This document shows, in pieces, positions 24,367-37,438 of a stretch of 64,000 nt of DNA. Position numbers and translations under genes: made by a program. The notes under the pieces are model-generated. The model was not told the DNA's origin, did not search any database, and saw only the letters and a program-made list of their open reading frames with translations. The stretch lies in assembly GCF_000208745.1 (NCBI RefSeq), contig NC_030852.1:35912518-35976517 (forward strand), given 5' to 3'. Within the stretch, counting starts at the first letter, position 1, and each line of letters starts with the position of its first letter. The DNA comes from Theobroma cacao (Eukaryota > Streptophyta > Magnoliopsida > Malvales > Malvaceae).

Positions 24367-26380
24367 TTTCTTGCGGAACAAAAGAAGCCCTTCCTTTATT
24401 CAAGAGATCTATAAGAACCAACGATAGACATGTGACATTTATCTTCAGCAGAAGATTGCTAGTATTAAAAACTATAAAACATAAACAAACTGCCTTGCTG
24501 GTCAGCTGAATCCACCATTAATTTCCTCTGGCAACATGCAAGGGCACAAAACCAGAACTTTTACGATGGATGGGCTTCACACCCTTATTTGGTACTAAAC
24601 CCACAGCTTGAAGACTAAAACAAGGCATCCACAAAAGGTACAGATGTGCTCCACAAAACATACTGATACGAACCGACCAGAATGCTTGCTCCAGCCAACA
24701 GGAAGGACCCCAAGCTCAAGATACACTCACTCGGTTCAAAAGCTTAATTGCAGTTAACTCATCTATGCTAAATAGAAACTGTTGCAGAATGCTCAGTAAA
24801 CCAATATCTCAACATTAACCAGTACCCATCAAGAGCAATATCGAAACATTAACTAAGAGCTACAGTCTGCTAATGCTTAGTAAGCAACCTTCAACTGTCT
24901 ACTGCAAGAGTTCAATCCTGTGATAATAGAAGAGCGAAAAGAAAATAACGAAGAGGTTAGAAAACAAAAAAATTGTTCACAGATATGGTAAAAGATAATT
25001 GAAAAAGATAACCATGCAGAATACATTTTGTACCTGGAAGGCGTTTTCTCAAAATTTGTGACTGGATGTTGTATCAGCAATGCACTGGCATTAAAAATAC
25101 TTAGAATATACCTATCTTATCTTAGTCAGAAAGAGATGAAAATATTGCTTACTTGTAGAAGTGCGCTAAAGATCCAACACCTATGTCAGAAATAACATGC
25201 ATTACGCCTCCTCTGTTGAGTATTGAAAAGAGACTGGGCACTAAGTGCAATTGACAAAAGAAACCAAAAGAAAATCTCCATGGACGAGAAACCGCCAGTC
25301 AAGTACTTCTTGGAATGAGAACACCCGGAAAAGGTAGCAATTTGACCAGAAGCACACTTGTTCCATGTCTTCAAAAGGAAACTAAATCCCTTTAAATCCA
25401 AGCCCGGTGCAATCTAACATTAAAACAATATCAATTGAAACTTACAAAAAGTTTGCTCTTACAACGAGCAAATAACCCAAATACACAGAAAACTGCTGCC
25501 AGAAAATGAAAAGCAGTACAAGATCATAAAAAAATTAATGAACAATCCTTAAACCAAACTTATGGCTCCTGCGTTGAGAGTACAGCATAACTCAGAAAAA
25601 GATACGCACTAATTCAAGCATATGGCATACAAAGATGTACAAAAAGTGGAATAATATTCATCTTAGAAAGCAAATTCTCAAGAAAAGTGCTGAGGCCAGC
25701 GAATTCAAGCAATATGCAATTACCAATTCACAACTGGCAGCGACTCATCAAATCACAAAGAATCAATCCAAGATAACAACAATTCCTATTTCCGGATTAT
25801 AAACCAAACAAGCAGGAAACCCCGTGAGACAAACATCACAGGATAAGAAAAGAACAACGAATCAATTCAGGAAAAAAATCAATAAAACCCTAGGTAATTT
25901 TCTGATAAATCAAACAAGCAAACCTTAATCGATTAAATCAACCTAAACAATTACGAGGCCAAACGAATCCCTAATTATGAAACAGGCGACAAAACAAAAA
26001 AAAATAGAGAAAAATAGATTCAATCACAAAAATCCCTAACCCTAAACACGAAAGAAAACAAAGAAAAGAGAAAGAAGATATCAGATCGGATCAGATCTAG
26101 GTCAAAAGAGATCGACAGAGAGAAAGAGACCTGAAAACTAACCGGCATAAGCACCGTCGCCAAGGACGGGAAGAGGTGGAATCCAGAGCTTCGCTATTTC
26201 TCCTCTCTTCCTACGGAGCAAAAAATAAAAAATAAAAACTCTCTCTCTTCGTGTTTTCGAATATGAAGCGAAATATCTAATCTTCTTATTGTTGTTGTTG
26301 GGTCGGGAGTTTCTCTCGTGTGAACCAAGGCAACGCCTAATAATTTTGGGGGTATTTTTATTTTGTTCACTCGATTCCAT
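24367..26380 (-). other. Spliced 5' leader of the kinase gene
   Basis: A leader segment 24367-24408 begins after a TATAG acceptor, and a first leader exon appears to end at a CAG|GTCTC donor at 26131. The 1.7-kb leader intron between them has no coding potential. A telomere-like box (CCCTAACCCTAAA, about 26034-26046) lies in the intron near the donor side; telo-boxes are typical near starts of plant housekeeping genes. Confidence 0.5.
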
Positions 26381-26385
26381 CCCTC

Positions 26386-26395
26386 CTATTTATAG
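26386..26395 (-). promoter_or_regulatory. TATA box of the kinase gene
   Basis: On the minus strand this reads CTATAAATAG, a canonical plant TATA box. It predicts transcription starting around 26355-26365 and places the first leader exon at about 26131-26360. Confidence 0.6.
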
Positions 26396-28663
26396 TTCCC
26401 CCGATCCCCTTATTCTCTCTCCCCTACCCCCCGTTTGTTCCGTCTGTTACTTCTCTACGCTACGCCCTACTCTATTATGCTACGCTCGCTCAGTTCTCTT
26501 CATCTTTCCTCGCATCTTCGTTTGGTTCTTGATTGGGACAATCAACTCCCACGTGTCTCACGGCTTTTCCTTTTCTACCCTTACCGTTTTCTTTTTTTGG
26601 ATAAAGTCTTTCCTATCAAAATTACTTCCACAATTTTGGTTGCTTTTCTTCGTTTGGTTTGTTGTTGATTTAGTTAATTAATTTAGTAAAATTATAAACT
26701 ATTAAATCTTCTAGACTTTTTAAGGTTCCCTTTTAATTTGTATAATAAAATATTTGGCAATGAATAGGTGACCAACTTATAATAATAATTTGTATAACTA
26801 GTATACAAGATATAATTAAAAGTAAAGTAAATTTGATTTACACTCTCTGTAATTTTATCTGTTTTTACATAATACTTTATATTTTTTTCAATTAACCTTT
26901 GTAGATAAGTTTTGTTCTCTTAATAAATTAAGAATAAATTAAGTGGTCAATTTTATCTAGTGAAATTATAAACAATAGATTAATTTTTACATAATACTTG
27001 AAAAATACTCTAAATTATTTAATAGAATTCAAATAAGTATTTTTTTTATCATGTTCAATCATTTTTTTATATTTTTATTTTAGAGCAAATAAACATTTAT
27101 AATTAATAGATGATTAATTATTATTAATTAATATTATTTATCATTTTATGTACTATGATGTTTTTGTGGAAGATAAAGTCATTATATCATATGAATATAT
27201 CAAGTCAACATCAATCATGACATTTCAATATAATACTGAATATAAAATAACAAGTTATATTTTAACTAATAATAATTAATTAATTATTAATTATAAAAAA
27301 AATTTATTTAATTTAAAATATAAATATAAAAATGTGATTAAACGTAATAAAAAATAATAATTTATTTAATTTTTTTAAAATAATTTAAAAATTCTTTTAA
27401 ATATTATATCATTAATTTTTGAACTGAAATATTTTGATAATTTTATTGATTAAAATTAACTGTATAATTTTTTCTAAAAACATATTTTATTCACAAATAA
27501 TGGAAAAAAATACATAATCTTTGAATAAGAAAAAGAGAAGCTCCACATAAAACGATGGAAGAGAGTTGTAGTTTAAGTTTCGTGGGTGGCAACATATTCT
27601 AACTTATCCCGGTCAGCTCTTACTTCAAGCAGACAGAAAATTCTTCAATATCTTGAGAAATAAAAAATGAAAATTCGGTGAGCGTTGCTGCGCCTTTCAG
27701 ATTTGGTCATAAGCTGGCGCCACGTGTCCAAGCAAGGAACCTAGGTGTACCACATACGGAAGGTTCCGGCTCTCACCCGCCTTTTTGTGGATTGAGTCAT
27801 CTTCAACCCCAAGCAACAATTTGGTCCCCTTCTTCCTCTACATTTACAAATTCACCCTTGCAGTTTCCGGCCCAATTTTCTATTATGATTAATAGGCCCA
27901 ATCCAAAACAAAAAAGGCTATATTTTTTATTCCATTATTTATGTTTTAATTTGTGGAAATTTGTTGTTTGGTATGATAATTTGTGTATATTTATTAGTAT
28001 TACATTATTGTCTATTTATTGGTTAAAAAATATTATTTTCTAGTTATAAGAAGGTCAATTTTCTAAAAAATTTTCAGTGCAAATCAAAATATAAAAAAAC
28101 TTAAAATAAATTCAATAAATTTTAAATATTTTTTCCGTTCCTGTTGTTTTGCTCTTTTTTGATTTTTTATAGATATTAAAATAATAACTTTAAAGTTTGA
28201 TATATTATATATTAATTTTTAAAAAAATTTATAATATAAATGTTAAAGATAAATTTATAATTAATAATAAAAAGAAAGAACATGTGTTTAAAAAAGCACT
28301 ATATTTTAAGATATTTAAAAGAAAATGATAGAGAAAAGGAGAAGTAGTATATACATTCTAATTTGTCATTTAAGGTTATCGTAAAGCTCTTGTTGTTTTT
28401 TTTTTCTCAATAGTTTCCTGTTAATATTTTTTTTCGACAAATAACTTATAGATAATTTTTGTTTATGTAAGAATTAAGGTGTTAATTTTACTCAATAAAA
28501 TTATGAAAATATTCTCAAATTTAAAATTAACCTATTTATTCAAATTCTAAGTTACTCAAAATACAATACATGAGTGCAGATAGATGAGTTTTAAAAATGA
28601 AGGAAATAGAATTGGGTCCATCATGGCTTCAACAAAGATATAAACGATGAGCAGGTGGATTAA
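26396..28663. other. AT-rich intergenic DNA between kinase and MSL genes
   Basis: Holds the kinase promoter on the left and the 3' flank of the MSL gene on the right. A MITE-like inverted repeat lies at about 26999-27395. A plus-strand frame of 121 codons at 27678 has no start context, splice partner or family resemblance. Confidence 0.5.
26999..27395. mobile_element. MITE-like inverted-repeat element, copy 1
   Basis: The left part (about 27000-27125) and right part (about 27270-27395) are imperfect reverse complements across roughly 120 bp. The shared core includes the complement pair around ATTTTTATTTTA / TAAAATATAAATAT and ...AATCA / TGATTAA.... There is no coding capacity. A second element with the same arm sequences lies at about 42070-42560, which supports a dispersed family over a chance AT-rich palindrome. 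Ends and target-site duplication could not be fixed by eye. Confidence 0.5.
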
Positions 28664-31600
28664 TTACTGCATCATCCTCCAGTTGTCCAGATTGACTTGG
28701 CTAAGACGGACCTCTTGCGGAAGAAGATGGTACTTGATATCAAGGTTTTCGAAGATTTTCTTCAGCTCGAGAATGAGCTCTGTGATCCGATTGCTGCGCT
28801 CTCCATAATTCTGATGATTGATCGTGTGTTGGACGCATAAGCTCATCTTCAGCTTGTTAAGATTCTCTATCTGTTTCACTATCACTGAGTGCTTCGGGTT
28901 CCAATACTTGGGCTTGCTCTCGATGTATCTGCACCAAGCCCAAAGTTTGTAAATTAAAGCTGAGTTTTTAAGTTTTAACCCTAATCGACAATGTCAAATT
29001 AAGTTGCATGTAACATACGCTTGGATAGCCTTCTTCAGTGCCATGATAGTCTCCAGGGACGTGGAAATGTCAATCTGGAAATCAACCGTATCACCCATTT
29101 CTGGACTTCGGTAGAAGTTGCTGATTGGCTTCGAGAGCAGGACCCAATTCGGATAATAAATCTTCTCCATATCATACCGAAGGAATACGGTAGTCAATAT
29201 ATTCATTTCCTCCACAATCATCTATCCATGAAAGCAATCAAGTCATCTATTAGGATAATAAATTTCCATACGCATAAACCGGTGACGTGATATGGAAGAA
29301 ACATGCACGCACCTGAACACCGTCGATGACGCAGCGGTCGCCAATATCGAAAGGATGCATGATGAAGATGAAGACAATGGATTCGAACACCATCTTACAA
29401 GTGTTCTGAAACATGACCCCGGCAACAACTAGCTGTGTTAAGACAAGAAACACTATCCTATATGTTGCTACCTCCATTACCAAGAGGGATACCACGACTA
29501 TAATCACGATGACCACTGCACTTGCCAGCTTATGGAGTTGTTGCACAGCTGTTTTGGTATCATTCAGCGAATGTGCTAGAAATTTTCGTTCAAAATAAGC
29601 TCGAACCTGGACGTTAATGGCAATATATATATATATATATATATACATTTTAATTAAGTATATATTGTGAAAGAACAAAAGCACCCTAGTCGATAAAACG
29701 AGTAATTAGGCAAGCAGGACTGACCACCCAATTTCTAAAGGAAGATTTTGAAATTCTTCCGGTCTCGAGAGCTCCTTCAAATAGTGGGAATATGGTGTAA
29801 ACTTCAACCCCCTTCAGGAATCTCATTAGATCTTCCTCTTCAATATACCTTTAATTAGAAAAACCGTGATTGGCATTCACCTTGGTGAGCCATAAAGGTT
29901 AAATTATATATATGTGCATATGATAAGAGTATATACATGTATGTACGGAAGTGCTGAAACCACATATCGTTAGCAAGTAAAGAATTCAGCTGCAGAATGT
30001 TGACTAAGATCACTTGTTGGTGCCCATGGAGTACGGGCCACTTAAAACTCACCAAGAGTGGTGCAGAAAGAAAATTAAAGGAAGTTCGTTGACTCGATTT
30101 CATTATCAAAAGGTACACACACTCATCAACCATTTTGAAGAAGAAGAAAGGCATGCGCTGGCTATGGCGCTCTACCGACCATCAAATGGTACTTGTGGTA
30201 TGTAATAGGACCACAAGAAAAGAAGCACTCACTCTACAATGAGCATGAGTTGTCTTTGTCGTTACTCTATTGGCTGTGATCAGCCCTGGTCTCATCAGTA
30301 CGAAAACGTGGATATACATTCAAACCGACTTGATAAACTTAAGCTATTTCTGGCATGGTCTTCCCTTAACGGCTGCTTTCAGTATTGGGGCCGCTTGTGC
30401 AATAACAGAGAACAAAGACCACGTGCAAAAATATAGGGGAGAGAGTTCATTAGACGTAAGGGTAAAGGTAAAAGTATGGTTTAATACATGATTAGTTTTT
30501 CTTTAGGGATGTCAATGGATAAATTTAATTGAATATTTTATGTTATTCGATTTGATTAAGTAAGATTAGGTTACTTTATAATCATATTCTTGTAAGATTT
30601 GGATAATAAAATTGTTAGATATTTCATAAAGTTTCTATTCCACATTATTTAGGAACACAAAATGTTTGTGTTTTATATAAGCAAAATCACTTGTTGTAAG
30701 CAACAAAGGAAAATGGACTCGCGCGTATACGAGATTAGACCAAACTTTGAGAAAATGTGGATTTCTCCTCCTACACTTCAGTTCTCATGCTTTTCTTTGT
30801 TGATAATATTAATGTAATTTGTTAATTATGGTCCATTTTTAGACTTCAAAGGATAATATTAAAGTAATTTGCTAATTATGGTCCATTTTTAGACTTGAAA
30901 GGCTGAATTCAAGAATGAGATTGTTCATGCAATTAAAGAACTAAACATGTATTCATGCATGCAAGAAAGGGATCAGATATAGGGGGAAGAGATGTGTTTA
31001 CTTGTAACCCGGCTTAGCCACGTTCTTGAAGATCCTTTGCGCGGTGTTTCTAGCCTCCCACTCACTAGTAATCTCCGACTCCGCCTTTCCAAAATCGTCT
31101 ACTGTCGTCGAAATAGTCGATAACCCTGAAGACATCACGTAGCTTACCAGCCTCTTCACGCTCCACGCAGAGGCTGACCTCTCCATGCTGAGCTCCCTTA
31201 GCTTTTCCATGTCAATTTTCCTCGACCCAAACTTCTTCGACTTGTAGATATTCCTCGCTTCTTTCCACTTTTTCTGCTTCCAGTTTGGTGGCAATGACTT
31301 GGATTCGCTTAGGCTATGATGCTGTTCATGCATTATGATTTGCTCGTCCATGGGCGGACCTGAGAGCGTATCCAAGATGTAGTGGTGGAAGACACTTTCC
31401 TTCATTCGATCAAAGTACGTTGTCACATGGAAAGATGAGGCCAGCATTTTGACCAACACGATCTTGATAAGCCATATGATTGCACCGAGCAACACAGCTA
31501 CTAACGCTTGAAACACCTTTCTGAGCACCTTGTTTTCCTTGCTGTGAACTTTGGTGTCGAACATGAAGGTGTATGAAAGAAGGACTAGGCCTAACCAGAT

Positions 31601-32242
31601 GCAGTTTTGGATGCTCTTCCTTAGTCCATAGACGAAGTAGAGCACTTTCTCTCTAAGCATGAAGTTTCGTTCAATGAAAAAGACAGCGAGAGCAATCAAC
31701 CACCCGGAAACTAGGCGGCCGCAGAAGGTCACCAACACCATAAGGCACCATTTCCAGATCTCAAGCCCCCACGAACGCTTTGTCTTGAGAGATTCTATCG
31801 TGAGAGAAGAGATCAAGCACGTCGTTATAACGAAAAACAGAACCCATTCAGTCAAGAGTCTCCAGTTCAACCTTTTTGTCCTCCTCTTTTGGTGTCTTTT
31901 TTGCCCCTTTTCTCCACCATCTTCGTCAAACTCATCGTTCCACTCCTCTTCATCGTCATCGTCATCGTCATCCTCATCAGTTGAAGATTGGTGGATGTCG
32001 TCAAGCAACGGTTCAAGACCGTTGGACTCTGGGAACCTTTTCTGGGGATAGTTATACTCAAGAAATCGAGCTTTGGGTTTGGAGACGCTGAGGCGGCGTA
32101 GAGTTTTTGCTCTCGTGGGAATTTGGGGCTTTGTTTCTGCAGCCGCTTGGCCTTCCTTGAGCTCGGTTTCCATTGATGGACCTACAGGGTTTCCTTGGTC
32201 CATGATGACAACCACCTGATCAGACTTTGCCCTGTCCTCCAT
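28664..32242 (-). CDS. MscS-like mechanosensitive ion channel (MSL4-MSL10 clade)
   Basis: Plasma-membrane channel opened by membrane tension. Five exons: 31002-32242, 29725-29848, 29313-29606, 29019-29221 and 28664-28928, giving 708 residues (MSL10 is about 734). The N-terminus, about 1-125, is hydrophilic with an acidic run of Asp/Glu (about 90-110) followed by a basic KRRTKR patch, as in MSL8-MSL10. Several membrane segments follow in exon 1 (about 130-280). Exon 3 encodes the last segments and the start of the MscS domain, with the MHPFDIGDRC block typical of the family near residue 540. The rest of the MscS beta domain and a C-terminal tail lie in exons 4 and 5. The open frame is intact. 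The ATG at 32242 is the first in a good context, and a TATA box lies about 110 bp upstream. The exact MSL number is uncertain. Confidence 0.95.
29621..29645. repeat. (TA)n microsatellite in an MSL intron
   Basis: An uninterrupted TA run of about 12 units lies in the intron between MSL exons 2 and 3. It is likely to vary in length between individuals. Confidence 0.8.
30802..30901. repeat. Tandem 50-bp duplication in the first MSL intron
   Basis: Two adjacent 50-bp units (30802-30851 and 30852-30901) are nearly identical, with about three mismatches. Each starts GATAATATTAA. The repeat lies within the 1.15-kb intron 29849-31001 and has no coding role. Confidence 0.85.
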
Positions 32243-32350
32243 TTCTTGCTTAGTGCAACTTGACCCAACTCCTCTCTTTATATTTGCAGACGAAAGACTG
32301 CCAATTTACACTACTACTTCATCCCATTTCTGGGGCTTCATCCCTACAAG

Positions 32351-32360
32351 TATATATAAA
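32351..32360 (-). promoter_or_regulatory. Probable TATA box of the MSL gene
   Basis: On the minus strand this reads TTTATATATA, about 110 bp upstream of the ATG at 32242, predicting a leader of roughly 80 nt. A weaker AT-rich alternative lies near 32277. Confidence 0.45.
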
Positions 32361-34366
32361 GCTGCAATCCCACTATGATTGTGTGGTTAAAACTTAAAAG
32401 CATTGGAGCTAAAGATGAAAGTGAAATATGGAAAACAAAATCATTATAAGCAACTTGTTCTTGTTTTTTATTCTTTTTTGGTAAATTTATATGTTTAATT
32501 AGAATTTAAATATAACTTACTTACTAAATTTATGACCTCATAACTTAGATTGTTAGGTTTTAATTGACTCTTTACTAAAACTGTATTAAAATTATCTAAG
32601 AAATTAATTCACTCCCTCTTCCTGCGGTGCTATGTAGCTTTCAACATAGGATGGTGGTTTCTTGAGGCCATTAGGAACGAAAAGAATGTAGAGAGAAAGT
32701 GGGCAAATGAAAATGATACAACTTTTAAGATTTATGAATGATATTGTAAGCGAAAGGGGCATAATGGGAGGTTTTTATTGGATGCACTGTCCCGACATGC
32801 AAATTGAAGGAGGGTGGTGGTCTGGTGGGGGTGGGGGAGCTAGAAATGCTTTTTTGGAGCAAAAGGGGAAGAAAACAGAGTTCGAAGAGGAAGTCAAAGC
32901 AGCTTGATAGCAAAGGTGAAATAAGATTGTAACTTCATGAGAACTGTAGACTTGGGTTTTCAACATGAAGCCATAAAAATTGTAAGCAAAACGAAAGAAA
33001 ATGAAACAAGTTGGAAAAGTAACCAGCAACAGCACCCCTGGCCTTCCTCGAACGCCTTGTCATTGTTCTGACCCTTCACTGACTTTTTTATTTGGAAAGG
33101 TAATTTTATTTGCCTCAATGGCTCATATGCCATTCCAAGTCTTTTGCTATTTGCAATAGACTTTTCATGGCACATTATCATGGCCCGGGCATTTGAAAGT
33201 AAAGATCTTACAAAAGCATCGCGCCAAAATCATTGGCGGCGATAGACATGAATCCTCTAATCCTAATCAAGATAAGGAGAACAATAAAAGCTTGAACCTA
33301 AGCCAAGAAATACAAAGCGGAGACCCAGATCCACTGCCCTTACAAAAACTCACAACCCTTCACTGACTTGTTAAAGTGGTACCGGCAATGAGTTCCACTG
33401 GCTTCACAAGCCTGTAAAACAAGCTTGAAGAACAACTGCTGGTTCATGGATTTGTGGTTCTTCATCTCCTCTGTGTAAAACTAAAGAATTTGATGACAAG
33501 TCGTAGTACTAGGAGAAATTTGATGACAAGTCGTGTAAAACTAGAGCTAATTAATGAAGTAGAACAACGACGAGTCAAAGAAGAAGAGACAAAAGAGTTA
33601 GCTCAACTCAACTTCTCCTCTTGTAGGGACTAGGCCTACGGGGAAAGTTAACAAGCCGTAGTGCTATTTTAAACCTCCTACAAATACTAGGGCCTGGGGC
33701 AAATGGAGACCGGCCATGGGCCGATAGTGGGCAAAGTACTGCACCCTCTGTTCCAAGTTCATGTATGGGTTTGGGTGTTTGATTCCATGAGCTCTCGCTT
33801 ATGAACTTTCCAGGACTAATGGTCCCAAGTTCAAGTATGGCTTTGGCTGTATTTGTAACTTTCGTGTGTAAATTGTTTACCGATTCTCATTAAAAGAGGA
33901 AAGAAAGCAGAACTAAACTTCATTGAAGACCATAACTAATTCAGAAGCAGAAGTAGTTTTCAATAGACATATAAAATCACAATTGGGGAGGAAGTGACAT
34001 TCATTTTAAAATACTTTGACATCCACTGATTATCACAATTTAACAACATACAAAAGACCAACAGAGAAGGCCAAAAAAGGATAAAATAAATAAATAAATA
34101 AAGATAGTATACCAGGGCTGTGTATAGATGCCTAGGAAAGAATATATCTATAAAATTAACAAAAATCATATTATTGGCGGGAGGCTAACTCTTCAATTTG
34201 ACGAATATGAATTTAGAGATTCTTGATTTCTATGAATATCTAATCTCTGTGTTGCAGTATGGAACTTCCTTCTATCAGTTCCTACCACTTGGTCTTGGAA
34301 CAATAATTATACTTAAATAAACCAGGCAAGAGACTAGTCACCGTGACTTGGCTTGGGATCATTATG
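32361..34366. other. Intergenic DNA between MSL promoter and PMT 3' end
   Basis: About 2 kb with no supported gene; the MSL promoter is on the left and the PMT 3' UTR on the right. Two overlapping minus-strand frames at 32725-33035 and a plus-strand frame at 32707 are low-complexity shadows. An 18-bp direct repeat (AATTTGATGACAAGTCGT) occurs at 33487 and again 30 bp later at 33517. Confidence 0.5.
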
Positions 34367-37300
34367 TCATCTTGAACTGCTGTTAGAGGAATACCAGAGC
34401 TTTTTCTGGCATATCAATATCTTCTCCTTCTCCACACCATATTCAGTGTCTTCTTTATGGCATCCCCACCTCAAGCCCTTAGCAATGGTGGCAATGGCAT
34501 CAACAAAATAGCTGGACTCTCGTATCAATGCATACCCGTTAGGACGCAGAATACGATCCATCTCCAAGAGCACATACTTCATATCACACCTGGGGAAGCA
34601 ACAATGATTTTCAGAACATGTGGCAACAGTTCGAAAATCCCTATTTAATCATTCATAGTACATCATCTCAGTCAATTAGCATGCATTTTGATAACTACCT
34701 ATTTAATTTTCTGAACTTGAACATAAAACCTTTGAAGTGTTTGTTATGTCATGCCAGATGCACAAAGGTTTCAGATATAAACTAGTTCTGGCATACAGAA
34801 TATGAGCACAAGTACAAATTTCAAACCAAGATTAAGATGATTTGATTGTGTTGGAACATAGGTCCAACTTGTCTACTTCACTGAAATTATTAAATCACCA
34901 GGATTCAAAACGCTTGACAAAATTTTTGCTTTGACACAAGTTCATATCATAATGGTCAACCTCAACCAAGTAGCTTACCTACTTCTATTCTGCCTTTTCA
35001 CCTAATTTTCGCAGACACAAGACAAATCTATTTCCTCTGTTCACGCAACGTTTTCAAATATCAACTGTATGAAATCAGGCAACAGCCATACCAAAGGCAA
35101 ATCCATGTAGTTGTAAATTGTAATAATAATCTAAAATATTCCAACCCAGAATAAAGTGCAAGACATAAAGAATCCATTAGAAGTACCATTGAATCTAGAA
35201 AACATCAAATGGGAACATAAGCCCAATGCCTACCTCTGGCTCTCTGCAGTGAAGAGACCATCAAGGTGAAGGAGATCATATGTCCGAGGATATGTTGAAA
35301 ATGCTTCACACCTGCAAAAGAGAAAACAAATTAAACACCATGAAAAACTGAGCATCAAAAGAGCAAGCATGTTACAGTCTCAGAGCTATACTCCCAATGC
35401 ACACCGAAGTATCAAAGTTCATATATATGTAATTGAAATTACCAATCATGATAAGTTCCAATAAGGCCCCGATCATAAACCACAGGTAGTGTGTTGGCAG
35501 CATACGAAGAAACAACATTCATGACCCACAGGGGATCATCAATAAGAGCTGTAGCAAAACCTCCATAAACTGTATTCATGTCCATTACATTTCTTATCTT
35601 ATCAGTCCCAATTGCAGAGAGTAACTTTTTGTAGTGCTTGGCCCGCACCTTCCACTTGCTGTCATCATGCTTTAAAGTACTGGCACTCCCACCAGGAATA
35701 TCTGAAATGCGTTCAGGGGCAACTTCCAACCTCTCTGGCCACTTTGGCAGGGATTCCAAGGCAGTTTTCTTAAGTTTTGGGCTTGGAACTACAACACATG
35801 GACGGAGTGGAGTGTACCATGCTGAATCTGGTTCAAGACTGTCATCACACTTGGCTGGGTAGGCGTCTGGATCAGTAAGCTTATCATAGCAACTATTATC
35901 TGAAGATTTCTGCCACACAGCAATATCATCCTTTTTGGCATACAATTTAAAGCACATTGAAGTCAACAAGTCCTCCAACTTCTCATAATCAGATTTCTGC
36001 TCTTCCACAGTTGTATTCCAACCACGCCACCGGTTTTCATAATTTACGGGAGGACCAGACAAGACCCAGAAACCACCAGGACGGAGTATGCGATGAACTT
36101 CAAGGAGATAAATTCCACCTGAAAGCAAGAGCATCTATTGTTTAAAAACTGCAAGTGGCAACCAAATGAAGGTTCTTACTTGGTGCCCAGTGGATATCAT
36201 AACTGCAAGATAATGTTAGTTCATATGAATCTATATTTAAGTTTGAGCAGAATTGAGGAAATTCACTTACCAAATTCAGTCCATGGGATAAGGCATCTTG
36301 AGCAATGGGCCATATCAAATGAATTTGAAGGGAAAGGAAGGCGCTGGGTAGAAATGACACCAAGGATTGCGGGTATTCCACGTTCCAATGCAAACTGGAC
36401 CTGAGCTTCATGATTATCTCTTGGAGCAAGAGAAACTGTCAGAATTCCACGGTCTAATAGATCACCTCCCCAACTTGCGACCTGGATATAAATCAATCAA
36501 AAGAATTTAAATTTAGAAAAGAACAAAGGCAGAGAACAGCAAGGGGAAGTGAGAAGCAAAGAGATGGACAATCAATTTCCTCCCATATGTCAATTGAAAA
36601 TAGAAAACAGAAAATGCGACTCACCCCACAACCAGTATCAATCGCAGTTCGAACTGTGCCATCTCTCATTTCAGGGATCAAATCTTGCATCAAGTCCACA
36701 TATGCACCAACTCCTCTGGGGAACATAGTACCACCACCAGGAAACAGGAACTTATCCCCTTGTTTCCTCAGCCAGTTCTGATTAGACTTCTGCTTGTTGA
36801 TCCAATCATATGGGACATTCCTGAAACCGGATCAACATAAACTTCAAATAAATGGATAAATAAATAATTTAACAAAGCAATTGACACTCCCGTTATAAAT
36901 TAGCAAACCAGAAACAAGCTATAATACCTGTACCAACATTCATCCCGGCTCTTTGGCCATGTGATAGGTGGCTTATACCCATCAGGAGGTGGAACCAAGC
37001 ATTCCTTCCTCTCAAAAGCTGGAGGACAGTGGCGTTCCAAGAAAGTAAGGCGATGAACACCATATTTCTTCCACCTCTGTAGCAATAAGCATACCTCATC
37101 AGTACAACATTCTAACTTAAGCAGCCTGTAAAATCATTAATTGAATGATCATGTCTTACCCTGGGATCTGTGCATGGAGTGTAGTCTTGATAATCAATAC
37201 TGCATTCCTGGAAGGTAATGGGTTTGATTTGAAGGGGGTTTATTGCAGATTCCTTAGGAGAAGGAACAGCCTTGGAAACATCCTGGACTGTCTTGCCCTC

Positions 37301-37438
37301 CAAGTTATTTTTCTCAGAACAGAAGATTCCACCAAGGTAGAAAGAAAACCCACATAGCACAATAACCAGTAATGTTGCAGGGAAAACCTTGAAACCTTTA
37401 TCAGGTTGGGAATGATATTTTCCATCTTTGTGCTTCAT
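34367..37438 (-). CDS. PMT21: Probable methyltransferase, PMT20/PMT21 (ERD3) type, Golgi
   Basis: Golgi type II membrane protein of the DUF248/Methyltransf_29 family, implicated in methylating wall polysaccharides. Seven exons: 37160-37438, 36928-37076, 36625-36820, 36271-36481, 35443-36118, 35234-35311 and 34367-34589, giving 603 residues, the typical length of PMT20/21. A short cytoplasmic tail (MKHKDG...) precedes one membrane segment at about 17-39. The lumenal part carries the SAM-binding motif [13 protein letters not shown] near 202-214, the block [12 protein letters not shown], and the second half with [12 protein letters not shown] and the [24 protein letters not shown] signature. No key residue is missing. 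PMT20 and PMT21 are close paralogues. I favour PMT21 because the flanking gene order matches At4g19110-At4g19130. Confidence 0.95.

Noticed and set aside
26138..26380. ATG-started 80-codon frame at the kinase leader, a possible uORF
   Set aside because: The TATA box at 26386-26395 predicts transcription starting downstream of this ATG, so it is probably not in the mRNA.
27678..28043. 121-codon plus-strand frame in intergenic DNA
   Set aside because: No family resemblance, low-complexity end, and no splice or promoter support.
31659..32091. Plus-strand frames opposite MSL exon 1
   Set aside because: Shadow frames; the poly-Ser run mirrors the Asp/Glu run of the real gene.
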